Source of the DNA: Plasmopara viticola
Taxonomy: Eukaryota > Oomycota > Peronosporomycetes > Peronosporales > Peronosporaceae
DNA: 64,000 nucleotides
Assembly (NCBI GenBank): GCA_001695595.3
Contig: MBPM02000030.1
Location: 248,001 to 312,000, forward strand
Direction: 5' to 3'
Shown one piece after another: positions 34,501 through 44,599 of this stretch. The notes under the pieces were generated by a model that had not been told where the DNA came from, did not search any database, and saw nothing but the letters and a program-made list of their open reading frames with translations. Numbering within the stretch: the first letter of the stretch is position 1; each line of letters begins with the position of its first letter. A program made the translations under genes and the position numbers.

Positions 34501-36126
34501 GATCGGCCACCACTTCAAAGACATTCGTTACTTTCAGGCGAGGCTTGACGGTGGGTACAAAGATTGTAATCACGCTGGCGCAGGGCTACAGGATCCTGGT
34601 TGTTCAATGCACGCGGCCAAGCGATTACAGCTTGGATCCCGTCTCAGGCTAAGAGATTAGCAGCAGTGATAGTAATCAAGAATCTACGAACTTAGCGAAA
34701 TAACTTAGTGTTTATCATCGCGAACGGAATTTTACTATTTTTTTGTCGGCATAACGTTCGAAAGGTCTTTAACCCACGTCGACCATCGACTTGTATACAC
34801 GTTTAGTAGATGGCCTGTAGCAATGTTATCTTCCTTCGAGGCAGTATCGAAGCGCTTTGGGTTAAAATATGATAGAATATTCATCTGGTTTAACACTTAT
34901 CTAATATTTCAAAATTTTTACAAACAATGATTTCAAAGTTTCGTGTGCTTTATAGACGCTCTCCCATATTTCCGTTTTTACGGTGTTGCATAACTTTAAG
35001 TCTTAATATGCATAACAACGGTTGTTGCCAAATATTACTATACACCAGGAAGTGATATCATAGCAGTATCTTACTCGATCGAATCTTTTTAGCGCAAATA
35101 GCGTTGGCCTTTTGTAAAGCCATTTGCTGCGCCTTGACTTAACGTCATTCATCCTTGATGACGTTGCGCTTTGCATGGCCCCCTTGTAACGATTTGCCTC
35201 CTTCTACGACCAAGCGGTCGCATTACCGAGGCGATCTTCAGTAAACAAAGATTTTTAGTTGAAATTTTAGTGGCACGTCACGCCAGTTATGCCAAATGAC
35301 TTTTAGATCGATGTCTTAACACTCAGTTTCATATTTAACAATGACGTCATTGACGCTGTGAAACGAATACAATTTACCTTTCGTAAGCTCTACTGACAAG
35401 TTCGAGCAACAAAAAGCAGTGGAGACTCAAATTCACATCCAACAGTACCTCAAGTACCATTTCCAGCAACGCCATCAAACATTAGTGTTTGCCCCCTTTA
35501 ACTTACAAGATCGATAATAGCGACAACGTGACCAAAAAGACATGATGACAATTGATAGGTGTTTAAATACTTGATTGAGGAGGAGGAAATGTTTAAATAT
35601 ACATCACCTTTACACCGTTTGCAGAATTATGTTTTCATGCTAAGCATCAGCACGTGCTCATCATTCACTTTTCGCGTGTCTTAGAAGATGGAGTACACTT
35701 GTCTCGGAAGCGGCATGCTTCTACACACGTGCAGTTTCATATGCACATACTCCTCGAACAATTTATAAGACGAAAGACTAACGCGCTGTAGAACTATCAA
35801 CAATGTAGTGTAATTATAACTATCATTGCATTCGGCTGTATTATATTTCTACTACAAATTCGATTCGAGAAACCCTCACGTGTATCCTTTTGTACAACGA
35901 TTGCTGCTATGACTTACCATATAGAATAACAATAGGAACGATCATTAAAGTATTAAATGTACATAAAGCAAACGAGCAGCTAGTCCTCTTATCGCTACAA
36001 AGACGTATTATTAATCTACCTCCATACGCAATAGCCGAAATCGGGCATTACCTTCATGCTCGTCAGACAAAACCGTGACGACTCTGAGTAGAGATTAATC
36101 GGCAGACGAACTGATTGCCTAGAAGC
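25556..36126. other. Long gene-poor AT-rich region
   Basis: About 10.5 kb in which I can name no gene. A minus-strand frame at 26034-26276 (LTFLDETVARGTIRRRKATS) and plus-strand pieces near 26430-26560 (LEESVTRLLGLIPKAHTFIA) look like old coding DNA. Other protein-like scraps lie near 27895-28116 (-), 29204-29413 (+), 32931-33212 (-) and 34500-34600 (-). None has a recognisable domain, intact length or splice structure. There is a short TATATA run near 33635. I see no RNA genes or terminal repeats. Confidence 0.4.
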
Positions 36127-36585
36127 TTAATCGCAAAATTCGGACGAGTCGGCCACAACGGTGGGATCGGTCTGTGCCGGCTCTTCCATTTGTACCGGCG
36201 AGTCACCGATGGCGGCATCAGTAGCGGGAGCTACAGGGACGGAACCGCTGCCAGCTGCCGTGGAACCAGTTGAACAAGCAGCGCCCTCCAAATTAGGCTC
36301 AGTTAGCTCAACATCTGGTTTACCTGTCGTCCACGTGCAACACGGATCACCGAGTGCTTCGCCGCATGTAACCGAGCCTCCAGGCCACGTTTCAGAGCAG
36401 ACTTTGGCCCATTCGGTGCCCTTGTCTGAAAAAAGCGTGCCAAAATCAGTGTAGCCCGTATCCGAGTGGCCTAGCGGCTTGCCGATAGCCTCTCCGTTGG
36501 GAATCAGCTCCAAGTAGCTTGAGTAAGCGGATACAGTCTGAATGAAGGCGGCAGCACAAACGGCCATTTGCGAGATAGTCAACAT
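36127..36585 (-). CDS. Secreted temptin-like protein A
   Basis: A 152-residue protein from the ATG at 36583-36585. A signal peptide (MLTISQMAVCAAAFIQTVSA) is followed by a temptin-type domain: YLELIPNG, then GHSDTGYTDFGTLFSDKGTEW, CSETWPGGSVTCGEALGDPC and CTW. In temptin, first known from an Aplysia water-borne attractant complex, the equivalent block is NG-(E)-LGDPCC-x-W after a DxDxDG loop; here the loop is replaced by a Trp-Pro-Gly-Gly stretch. The C-terminal ~60 residues are a low-complexity Pro/Ala/Ser/Thr tail ending in SSEFCD. It is probably extracellular; its function is unknown. The longer frame upstream begins with GTG and would bury the signal peptide. Two paralogues lie within 6 kb. 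Confidence 0.75.
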   Translation of the reverse strand: MLTISQMAVCAAAFIQTVSAYSSYLELIPNGEAIGKPLGHSDTGYTDFGTLFSDKGTEWAKVCSETWPGGSVTCGEALGDPCCTWTTGKPDVELTEPNLEGAACSTGSTAAGSGSVPVAPATDAAIGDSPVQMEEPAQTDPTVVADSSEFCD

Positions 36586-36644
36586 GCTTATACTAGTGCT
36601 GTTTTGCAGAAATGACACGACGACTGCTGTATGATGGTACTGTC

Positions 36645-36658
36645 GTAAAGCGAAATGA
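36645..36658 (-). promoter_or_regulatory. Weak initiator-like site for temptin-like A
   Basis: Minus strand TCATTTCGCTTTAC, 11 of 14 positions of the oomycete initiator-plus-flank consensus, 60 bp upstream of the ATG. A second TCATTTCTGCAAAA lies at 36602-36615, closer to the ATG and with one base extra before CA. Either could be the start region. Confidence 0.35.
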
Positions 36659-39600
36659 AAATCTGACTATGCTTACAGTTCCTGCCGACAAATCTACCGT
36701 CCCGACTTTACGGATGCGCCGGTCGCGAATTGTGGTAGTCTCTTCTTTGATCGCGAATACACTTTACTATGAGATCCCCTACCTGCAATTTGAAAACAGT
36801 ACGTAATCCGGAGTGGAGCGATTTTAGATTTTCATGCAAACACGGTCTTTACTATGCGTGGAAAAGTACGTCGACGAGCTTATAATGCTTCCCCTAATAG
36901 GTACATTTCTCAAGGGAATAGCATCAATGAGAAATGGCCACCGCAAAAGTATATTACATCGTTATTGTAGCTATGTGAATAAGGAGGAGGCAAATACGTT
37001 ATGTGCTCTATAAGCGTCTAATATTGAACCAGCGCAGTAAGCTTTTTCGTGAGTTAAGCCTAATTTTACGTTACATGTATGATAAAAGTGCTGCAAACTT
37101 TGTTGAAAAAAGTCACGTGTTAAGGTGTGGGCATATGTTAAATACGAAAACACCTTTTTAAAGTTCAACTCTGCCAAAAATTTCAAATTATCTTGCAAAG
37201 CAGTTAGGACAAACCACAAAAGGACATTGATATTCCTAAAGGACTAGAGATAAGCACCCCATCTCTACTTATTGAAAAAGAAGCAGCCGAGAATAAAGCA
37301 GACGAAAAAAAAGCCAGTAGAATCGAAGCCAAAGTTTAAGTTGCATTGGCAGAGGCACCGTATGGCACGTACAAGTATACGAGCCTTCCTGCCTTTGCAA
37401 ACCGTGCGCGAAGCGTGCGGACGGGTGCCTCAGGGACCCAGTACTTAGCAAGTGTCAACTCACGTACGGGCAGGTGCATCTCTTTTGGCAAAAGTATAGG
37501 GCGAAAGCCAGCAGGAATTTGAGACTAACAACTTTCATAAACTACACTACTTAAGCCTGTCAACACCTCTACAAAAATTAAAAACTGAGGTAAGTCTCTA
37601 GCCTCCTACTAATTAATTTCTACTTAAATGTCCGCATACTACTCTTATTACTAGCTTACACATATGAATTCGATCAGGACAGCTATTACTTGCATCTCAG
37701 CTGAACAGCAGTCCGAGTAGATATTCTCGTATTAAAGATAATCGGCCAAATGGACGCTCTGCATCAGACGCTGCCCAGCAGTCGGACCTAATTCATGGGT
37801 GGCTGCGCGTGTACAGGAAGAAAATTGGCCATCGGTGCCGGGTTTGGTCCTTGCGCAACTACGATTTAGGTACTACCATGCCGCCGATTGCAGAGAAAAA
37901 CATGCTATAATTACCGTCATCGTCTGTGTCTTATGGTCGCATATAGTACTACAATGCACCCTCATAAAACTGATGCTGCCCTTGTCCGGTAAAAAACTTC
38001 ATGAAGGTCGGCCATATCAAGACATTTTTTGGCTATTTGCTACCCGGATCACAAAGTCGCTAAACCAAGAGAAAATCTGTCGAGCGGCTCCGTCCGTCTG
38101 TAGACTTTCGTTCATCTGTAGACCTTATAACCTGTAACAGACCACACGAAGTATTGTTGTTTAGCTCATCATTTCTACAACTCCGACTTCAGTGCTGCTC
38201 TTATTTTACTACTTTGTTATGATTTTGACATCTCGAGTGCAAAGAAATTGCTGAATATTTCCAACCAAAGATGTGAGCCTGAATATATGCTGAGCAGCTG
38301 AGCAGTTTTGTTGACATATGCGAGGCACAATACGTAAGTCTCTCTCAACATTTCTACCCAAGTGCAATTTCGACACCATTCTGCCCTTTGGCGATCCGAC
38401 GGCTGGTTTGAGGCCGTTTTTTGAACCGCGAAGTATATTAAAAGCCAGGTGTCTATGAAAGCAGCAAATTTGTGTAAATGAGCTGCTTCTCTAATGCACG
38501 TCTAATATTCAAACTTGTTCTATTTAAATGAATGGGATAACATTCAGGCCGCCCAGAAGGGCAAGATAAAACTTACACAAGCACGAATTCAAGATCCATC
38601 ACCTTATAGCCAGAGCACAAATAAACATAGTAGGCACATCGCTTCGTTGTCTACCATTACTATGGCCGATTTGAATATAGTGATTTTTGCTGCCCTACCT
38701 CTGAAATTGTGCAAAGTATTACGCTCCAGAACAAACACATCGCTCAAGTCAAATCAATGATAACACATCCGGTATTGCCCGTTGGACACATGTAGCTCAG
38801 GAATTCATATTAAAAAAATGTAGCAAACAAGTGACACGGGTGAGATATATCGACGTTCACCTCTACGTAATATATCTTCTTTTTTCAAAGCACCTTTTAG
38901 AATTCGAATGACAATATACGGTGTTTCTCTTGTTGACGCAATTAAGGGATACACCCGATTCTACTACATGAATTTTGCGACTGCACAACAGATACCATTA
39001 CTTTAACATTCATGTACTGACGAACTATCTCGTTAATGGATTTTACTGTACAGTGTAGAAGGTGTGCGCGTAGATGCTACGAGCGTCTTTTCTATTATTG
39101 TGTGGAGCTTTTGCATACGTAAAAGTAATATTTAATCAAAACAATACAAAGTCGTCGTGTTATCCGTAGGAAAGGCGACAGCAGGGCACGCATGGTTATT
39201 GGAGGTGGGACCACCAACGAGCTCACCAGTGGGTTACGCATTCCAACCTCATGCTATTTGATCGCCAAAGCGTGAGCAAAGCGAAACACGAAAAGCGCCC
39301 ACAAGCACATAGCGGCTGATCACTGATAGTTGAGCATGTTGTGAGTAATGTACCATATGGTTTATAGGTGCTACTATTTCCTTTTAAAAAGAAGTTCAGT
39401 CTGTCCAAACGACGCTGTCTTGGAACAGCCCGCTGTCTTGGAAGTACTTCCTATACTTACATGTGACTTATGTCCTTGCATATACGAATAGCGTACTACA
39501 GTGCGAATCAGAGTTCAGCCTCAATACAAAACCTTGGTTGTACTCTACCAACATTAGCTCGTACGACAGAGTGGCAATCAAGGACTTTGAGCCTCACAAG

Positions 39601-39940
39601 CTTATGAAATCCTTAGCGTACTTTCAGCGACAACGGGACCTCAACTCCCTCAAACTGCATTTAACGCTCAGATATAAGTATTAGCTGCTGATAGCTTATG
39701 TATTAATAACTACAGTTGACAAAATACAATATCTCTTCATCCTCATGAAAATCAAAGCGCTTATCGCCATCAGGGAATCAAGCATACGGTATGTATAATC
39801 CATGTGGAACGAGATTGTAAATCTCAATTGAATTTTTCATATCCCATCCTTCAAAGGATCATTATAAGCACGATGACTTGGCTTTGCAGTTCGACGCGCG
39901 ACAAGCTTACGCACAAACCGGCGCTAGACTCTTACCATTG
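36659..39940. other. Gene-poor stretch between temptin-like A and B
   Basis: One segment stands out. At 37211-37522 (+) a frame with a single internal TAA reads KPQKDIDIPKGLEIS, then a lysine/glutamate-rich run, then YGTYKYTSLPAFANRARSVR, and ends at a TGA. This is probably a broken gene of unknown type. The remainder is AT-rich, with short frames lacking domains. Confidence 0.4.
37211..37522 (+). pseudogene. Unknown gene relic with one in-frame stop
   Basis: About 104 codons interrupted by one TAA near 37338. It has no ATG start. The part after the stop is GC-richer than the surroundings and reads like folded protein (APYGTYKYTSLPAFANRARS). Family unknown. Confidence 0.3.
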
Positions 39941-39954
39941 TCATTCTACAATTT
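39941..39954 (+). promoter_or_regulatory. Oomycete initiator plus flanking element for temptin-like B
   Basis: TCATTCTACAATTT is a 14/14 match to TCATTYYNCAWTTT. It lies 49 bp upstream of the ATG at 40003. Confidence 0.8.
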
Positions 39955-40002
39955 GCACTAAACGACCCGACCAATTTACAACAAGTACTTCAAGCCTCAA
40001 GT

Positions 40003-40677
40003 ATGAAAACGTTGACAACCCTCGCTGCTTCTGCTCTTATTTCAGCTGTCACGATTGACTTGTCCACGGCAATGAAGACATACCTTGAAGAGCTCCCGAA
40101 CGGGTCTAAGTTCGACGTGGGGCTCGGCCACAAGGATGGCGATACTTCGACGCCCTCGGAGTTTGGTACTGCTTTTGCTGCTGTAAGCCACACGTGGACG
40201 CCCGAATTCTGCGAGGCCGTATTTCCTGGTAGCACAGTCAAAAATGGCGAAGCGTTCGGTGATCCGTGCTGCACATGGAAGAAAGGTGGCACTCCTGATT
40301 TCTCGGTGGAACCTTTCACAGATACTGCAGGCCCGGCTACCACGTGCGCTGCGGGAGGCGGTTCGGGTCAGGGCGGTTCAGCTCAAGGCGGCTCGGCTCA
40401 GGGCGGTGATGATGCAGCCACGAAGGGCGGCGGCGACGACGCAGCCACGAAGGGCGGTGACGATGCAGCCACAAAGGGTGGTGATGATGCAGCCACAACG
40501 GGTGGGGCACCGGGTGGCGACCCGACGCAGATGATGCCAACGCCCGAGACTCCCCCTGCGACGGGTGGTACGCCACCTGCGACTGGTGGTATGCCACCTG
40601 CGACTGGTGGTATGCCACCACCTCCTCCGGTTGGCGGTGGTTGTGCCGCTAAGTCCGCTCGCAAGCTTCGTAACTGA
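40003..40677 (+). CDS. Secreted temptin-like protein B with repeat tail
   Basis: A 224-residue protein. A signal peptide (MKTLTTLAASALISAVTI, cleavage near residue 23) precedes YLEELPNGSKF, GHKDGDTSTPSEFGTAF, HTWTPEFCEAVFPGS and NGEAFGDPCCTWKKG. This is the same domain as its two neighbours and closest to protein C. From residue ~118 the chain is repetitive: GGSAQ units, then four copies of GGDDAATK (24-bp units, 40402-40505), then four copies of a PATGGMP-like unit (21-bp, 40555-40630), ending CAAKSARKLRN. Such Gly/Pro/Thr tails suggest wall or matrix association, which is inference. A perfect initiator element precedes it. The antisense open frames over the tail are shadows of the repeats. 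Confidence 0.8.
   Translation: MKTLTTLAASALISAVTIDLSTAMKTYLEELPNGSKFDVGLGHKDGDTSTPSEFGTAFAAVSHTWTPEFCEAVFPGSTVKNGEAFGDPCCTWKKGGTPDFSVEPFTDTAGPATTCAAGGGSGQGGSAQGGSAQGGDDAATKGGGDDAATKGGDDAATKGGDDAATTGGAPGGDPTQMMPTPETPPATGGTPPATGGMPPATGGMPPPPPVGGGCAAKSARKLRN
40402..40630 (+). repeat. Intragenic tandem repeats, 24-bp and 21-bp units
   Basis: Four 24-bp units coding GGDDAATK (one with an extra Gly codon), then four 21-bp units coding PATGG(M/T)P. Units differ by a few bases. Such arrays are prone to copy-number change between strains. Confidence 0.85.
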
Positions 40678-41902
40678 GCGAACTGGGCATAAATCGGGTT
40701 CGATACGAAATCCGTAGATGTTGAGTGTCGTTGAATACAGAAAGAGAGATCAGGGAACTCTCAACGTTGACAAGTACGCCTTGAGCATTGGCATTGTACA
40801 GATGCGTGTAACGTGTAGACAGATCTTCCTTACGTGCAATTATAAAAAATACATTTCTTCGTCGGAGATTTTCTTTTTCAATGCTCTCTAGAAGTCGAGA
40901 CGCACATTTATTCTATTTTTATTGATAAAATCGATCACAGGTCAATTAAAAATTTCTTTAAGCTTGAATCCACTTGCTAGCTGGAGGAACTGTGTCTGCG
41001 GAGCTGCCACTCAGCCCTCAATGAGACACTAAACAAGGCCCAAAGACGCAAAATGTTACAGTGACAGCGTTACGCAATGTCCACCTAAAAGTATCATTGA
41101 AGTGATTGGGCTTGCAATCGCACCTGAACACTCTATGACTCCAGCGTAATGCTTGAAGATTCTTCTTCTGCAAGTTTTGCCGACCATGTGTATTTTATGA
41201 AGCATCTTCCGTGACACTTTTACGCTGTATTTTGAAGCAAGACGGCGTCATTGCACTGACATGGTGTTGTTTTTGTAGTAAATGATACTTTGTAGCTCCT
41301 CCCTGCTCAACAGCCCACTCAAATCGCGACAAGTTCGCTTAAAGCATTTGCTGCAGTTTCATTGGCATAGAAGCCTTTGTTTTTTGCCACATGAATCAAT
41401 AAGATATATAGGTGACCAGCGCCTCGAAAACATTGAAAGCCTAAGATCGCTTTAAGTGAAGGAGGGGGTAAATTTGCTGTTATGCAAAACCGACAGCTAG
41501 CTGCTTTTGCGTCCCGAAATGTGATGGTGGCAATCAAAATGGGGGAAAAGGTTGACAAGGCGATTCTATTCAGATGGCCAGCGAGCGCTCTCTTCTGAGA
41601 AGAATCCCGAGTATTGACAGGTACACAATGAGCAGTCGCCATCGGGGGCGCTCTGTCGCCATAGATTAGCACTGCATTCTAGATATACAAAAGGTATCTA
41701 AATTCCTTTTAACTAAAACGCTTGGCCGATGATTGCACTTGTCGATCGGCATTTTACTACGACGTTCGAAATTAAAATTGCCTCTGCTCCATAGCATTGT
41801 TTCTTCAGATGTGAGATAATTTTTTTAAACGTGCGCTAAAAGTAGTTTTACTTGACAATATAAAACCATACATGCCACTTAAGCTGCTGACGATTGCATT
41901 AC
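40678..41902. other. Spacer between temptin-like B and C (convergent)
   Basis: The two 3' ends face each other across 1.2 kb. An open minus-strand frame at 41319-41672 starts only with GTG and has no domain. No gene supported. Confidence 0.4.
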
Positions 41903-42409
41903 TTAGCGACGAAATCTTTTGCTTCCAGCACCTTTGACTCCGCAGCCACGGTTAGCGGCTGAGGGCGAAGCGGTGCTGGGTGGAGCATCAGTCGCAACGG
42001 GTAGGTCCGTCGTAGCAGGAGTCATTGAGTCAGAGGTCGGAGTTGTCTCTGTTTGGTTGGACGATGCACACGTGGTGGCCTGGGTGGGGATCGTGGTAAA
42101 TGCCGTTACCGTAAAATCTGCAGCACCGTCACCCTTTTTCCACGTGCAACATGGGTCGCCAAATGCCTCACCGTTGGTCATTGATGCATTCGGAAATGTA
42201 TCGCCGCAAAACTCGGGTGTCCATGAGTGTCCGGCATTCGAGAATGCTGTGGCAAACTCCGTCAACTGGGAGGTATCATTGTCCGGGTGTCCGAGCTCTT
42301 GCGAGAAAATGCTGCCGTTTGGAAGCTCGTCAAGGTATTTAGCGAGACCCACGGCGGAATCAAAAGTGACAGCGACAATTAGGGCAGTACTTGCGAACTT
42401 GGCATACAT
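41903..42409 (-). CDS. Secreted temptin-like protein C
   Basis: A 168-residue protein from the ATG at 42407-42409, with signal peptide MYAKFASTALIVAVTFDSAV. The domain reads YLDELPNGSIF, GHPDNDTSQLTEFATAF, HSWTPEFCGDTFPNAS, TNGEAFGDPCCTWKKG, very close to protein B. The tail is Thr/Ser/Pro-rich (PATTDLPVATDAPPSTASPS), probably O-glycosylated, and ends in a basic CGVKGAGSKRFRR. The upstream extension in the same frame would put 19 hydrophilic residues before the signal peptide and is not the start. It probably shares an extracellular role with A and B; B and C are convergent sister copies. Confidence 0.8.
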   Translation of the reverse strand: MYAKFASTALIVAVTFDSAVGLAKYLDELPNGSIFSQELGHPDNDTSQLTEFATAFSNAGHSWTPEFCGDTFPNASMTNGEAFGDPCCTWKKGDGAADFTVTAFTTIPTQATTCASSNQTETTPTSDSMTPATTDLPVATDAPPSTASPSAANRGCGVKGAGSKRFRR

Positions 42410-42469
42410 TTTCAATTTTGTGAGCTGATTCAAGCGAGACGAAGCTGTTAAGGTTGTTACCGACAAGAG

Positions 42470-42483
42470 TAATCGAAGAATGA
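42470..42483 (-). promoter_or_regulatory. Initiator-like site for temptin-like C
   Basis: Minus strand GCTCATTCTTCGATTA: the TCATTCTTCGATTA part matches 12 of 14 positions of the oomycete initiator-plus-flank consensus and the preceding GC also fits. It lies 61 bp upstream of the ATG. Confidence 0.6.
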
Positions 42484-43599
42484 GCCTGGATGTGCTCGCT
42501 AGGACAAGAGGTCATCAAGCGCATAGGAGCATGCCAAAACGTTGACATCTATAGCGGAGCTGGAGGCTGCTTAAGTAGTGCAGTAAAGATTATATGGACC
42601 GTAGCCATGTGGTCAGCTCCATGACACGAAATATACGATTAAACTGGCAAATATCAGGTACAATTAGCTTGACAGCTGTCGTTCAGTCCCCACCTGACTG
42701 GCATAAATAGAAATTCTGTTCAGAAGTGCTACTTTGTTGTCCAGCGATTGTAACAGTATGCACTACTTCAATTGAAGCAGTGCTATTGTGACGTAAAGCA
42801 AAGACGCCCTTCAGCCGTATAGGCAGTACAGATGCTTATGAAGAAAATACATCTAAAATTCATGCACCCTCGCCATGTGGAGGTGCGACCTCATACTTAA
42901 CTCACCATACGTCCATAAAGATAAAGTCGGAAAGGATAAATAGTGACTTTATATTGCAGTCAGGTCGAAAAGTTTTAAAAACGCTATCGGCTTTTGCAAT
43001 GCTGAAGAATGTGGACTTGCTACGGAGAATTTCAAAGCGAGCTGGAGCGGTTTTTTGCTTGTTTAATATTAAGCAATCTAGCACCTTACCGGTATTGGAC
43101 TATTATGATCCATGTGATACTTCCAAAAGTTGGAGGTAAAATTACAGCAAATAGATATATTATATTTTTGCCGTTCAGTTAAAAATTTAGTTCTTTCCAC
43201 AAGCTTCCTGTGCCCTATGACCCAGCCCCACCTGGTAGCACTTATAGCTGATCGACAGTCTGAACTCTTTCAGTAAAGGTTTTTTGCTGGACGGTACGAT
43301 CTTCCTTTATCTGTCGGGCACGCGAAATGCGCTAATATGAGGATTGTCCGAGCTTAACGGTCCTAAGATGGCGGTATTTGCCCTCACGAACCGAAGCTAT
43401 GCCACGAGGACAAGCGTTGAGGCCTAGCGCTCCCGGCGGTAGCACTAACTGGGTGAACCTCGATGTTCGAGCTTTAAGAAATTGTAATCGCCTTCATTCG
43501 AATGGAAGAGGTATTGAAAGCCAATCATCTTAGTCAATTCGATGCAAGTTGCATACGTGCTCCGTATTCAAGCAATCGAGCTAAAAGCTGAATCATCAC
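42484..43599. other. Gene-poor stretch
   Basis: No gene. The block 43290-43470 is GC-richer and contains TTAACGGTCCTAAG, a short chance match to bacterial-type large-subunit rRNA (see rejected items). Confidence 0.4.
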
Positions 43600-44590
43600 T
43601 AACTACTGTACCAAGTGTTTTGCTTCACGAAGTCCTTGGCTTTGAAGCAAGAGAAACGCAAATTCCATGAGTTCTTCAATAAATTGGGGGAGTTGACGCT
43701 CCGTTGCTACCAGGATGGTTTTGTAACTAGTCAAGGCGACTCTAGATATGTATGGCTAAAGAGTAGGCCTGCCTGGCACGCAACGCTTTCAACTACTGTA
43801 GCCAACATCAATAGGTGCGATCCAAATCTTTCTTCAGCCAAAATCCTTAAATTCCAAGCGCATAGGACCCTGAGTAGTAGTGCTCATATGTCTATCACAT
43901 TCGGTCCCAATGCACTTGTGCAACAACAAGCAAAGCAGCATTCGCCGTTATGGCCACAGTCGACAAAAGCATATGAGCCGACCACCACCAAAGGATGCTA
44001 ACAAAATTGATATTTGTTTCGCCGAAGGGCTTACATCGTTGGTAGTAAAAGCTGCGCTCTCAGTTTCATGAGAACTTAGTACGTAAGATTAAGCGCTGTA
44101 TGGCCTTGAAAGAAGAAACACAAGCTTGATGAATTCTCTTACAAATTGAAGAAGTTGACGCTACGTTGCTACAAGGGTATTATTTTCGAATTAGCCATAA
44201 TGACTTTAAATATGTATGACTAAAGAGTATACCTGCCTCGCACGCAACGGTTTTGACTACAGAAGCTAACATCAAAAGGTGCGATTCAAATCGCTCTTTA
44301 ATAGGAGCAAAGTCACGAACACGATTACCTCTCAATTTCTAAACGCATAGCACCCTGAATTGTAATGTTCGTGTGCCTACTTACATTCAGTTCCAACACA
44401 CTTGAGCAAGAACAAGCAAAGCAGCATCAACCGTTCTGACTACGGCCGGCCGAAGTATATGAGCCGTACCGCCACCAAAGCATGCTGACAAAATGGTTTT
44501 TTGTCTCGCCGGAATGGCTTCAATCGTTGCTGGTAATAGCCGCGCTCTCAGGCCTAATAAAATGGCGATCAGTACGTAAGTTGAAGTGCT
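43600..44590 (+). repeat. Tandem duplication, about 486-bp unit, two diverged copies
   Basis: The sequence from about 43600 to 44090 is repeated at about 44090-44590. Anchors shared at a 486-bp offset include AGCAAAGCAGCAT (43929 and 44415), GTTGACGCT(C/A)CGTTGCTAC, AAGAGTA(G/T)(G/A)CCTGCCT(G/C)GCACGC and ATGAGCCG(A/T)ACC(A/G)CCACCAAAG. Copies differ by roughly a fifth of bases by eye and both are interrupted as reading frames. The plus-strand open frame at 43615-44001 belongs to copy 1. Origin unknown; probably an old repeat or a decayed gene pair. Confidence 0.75.
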
Positions 44591-44599
44591 CTACTAAGG

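Noticed and set aside
40244..40664. Long open frames on both strands over the temptin-like B tail
   Set aside because: They are register shadows of the GC-rich tandem repeats; the sense frame has the signal peptide, domain and promoter.
41919..42428. 169-codon plus-strand frame opposite temptin-like C
   Set aside because: Antisense shadow of a gene with clear signal peptide and conserved domain.
43340..43375. TTAACGGTCCTAAG resembles bacterial/mitochondrial large-subunit rRNA
   Set aside because: The match stops after about 14 bases and flanking sequence does not continue it.
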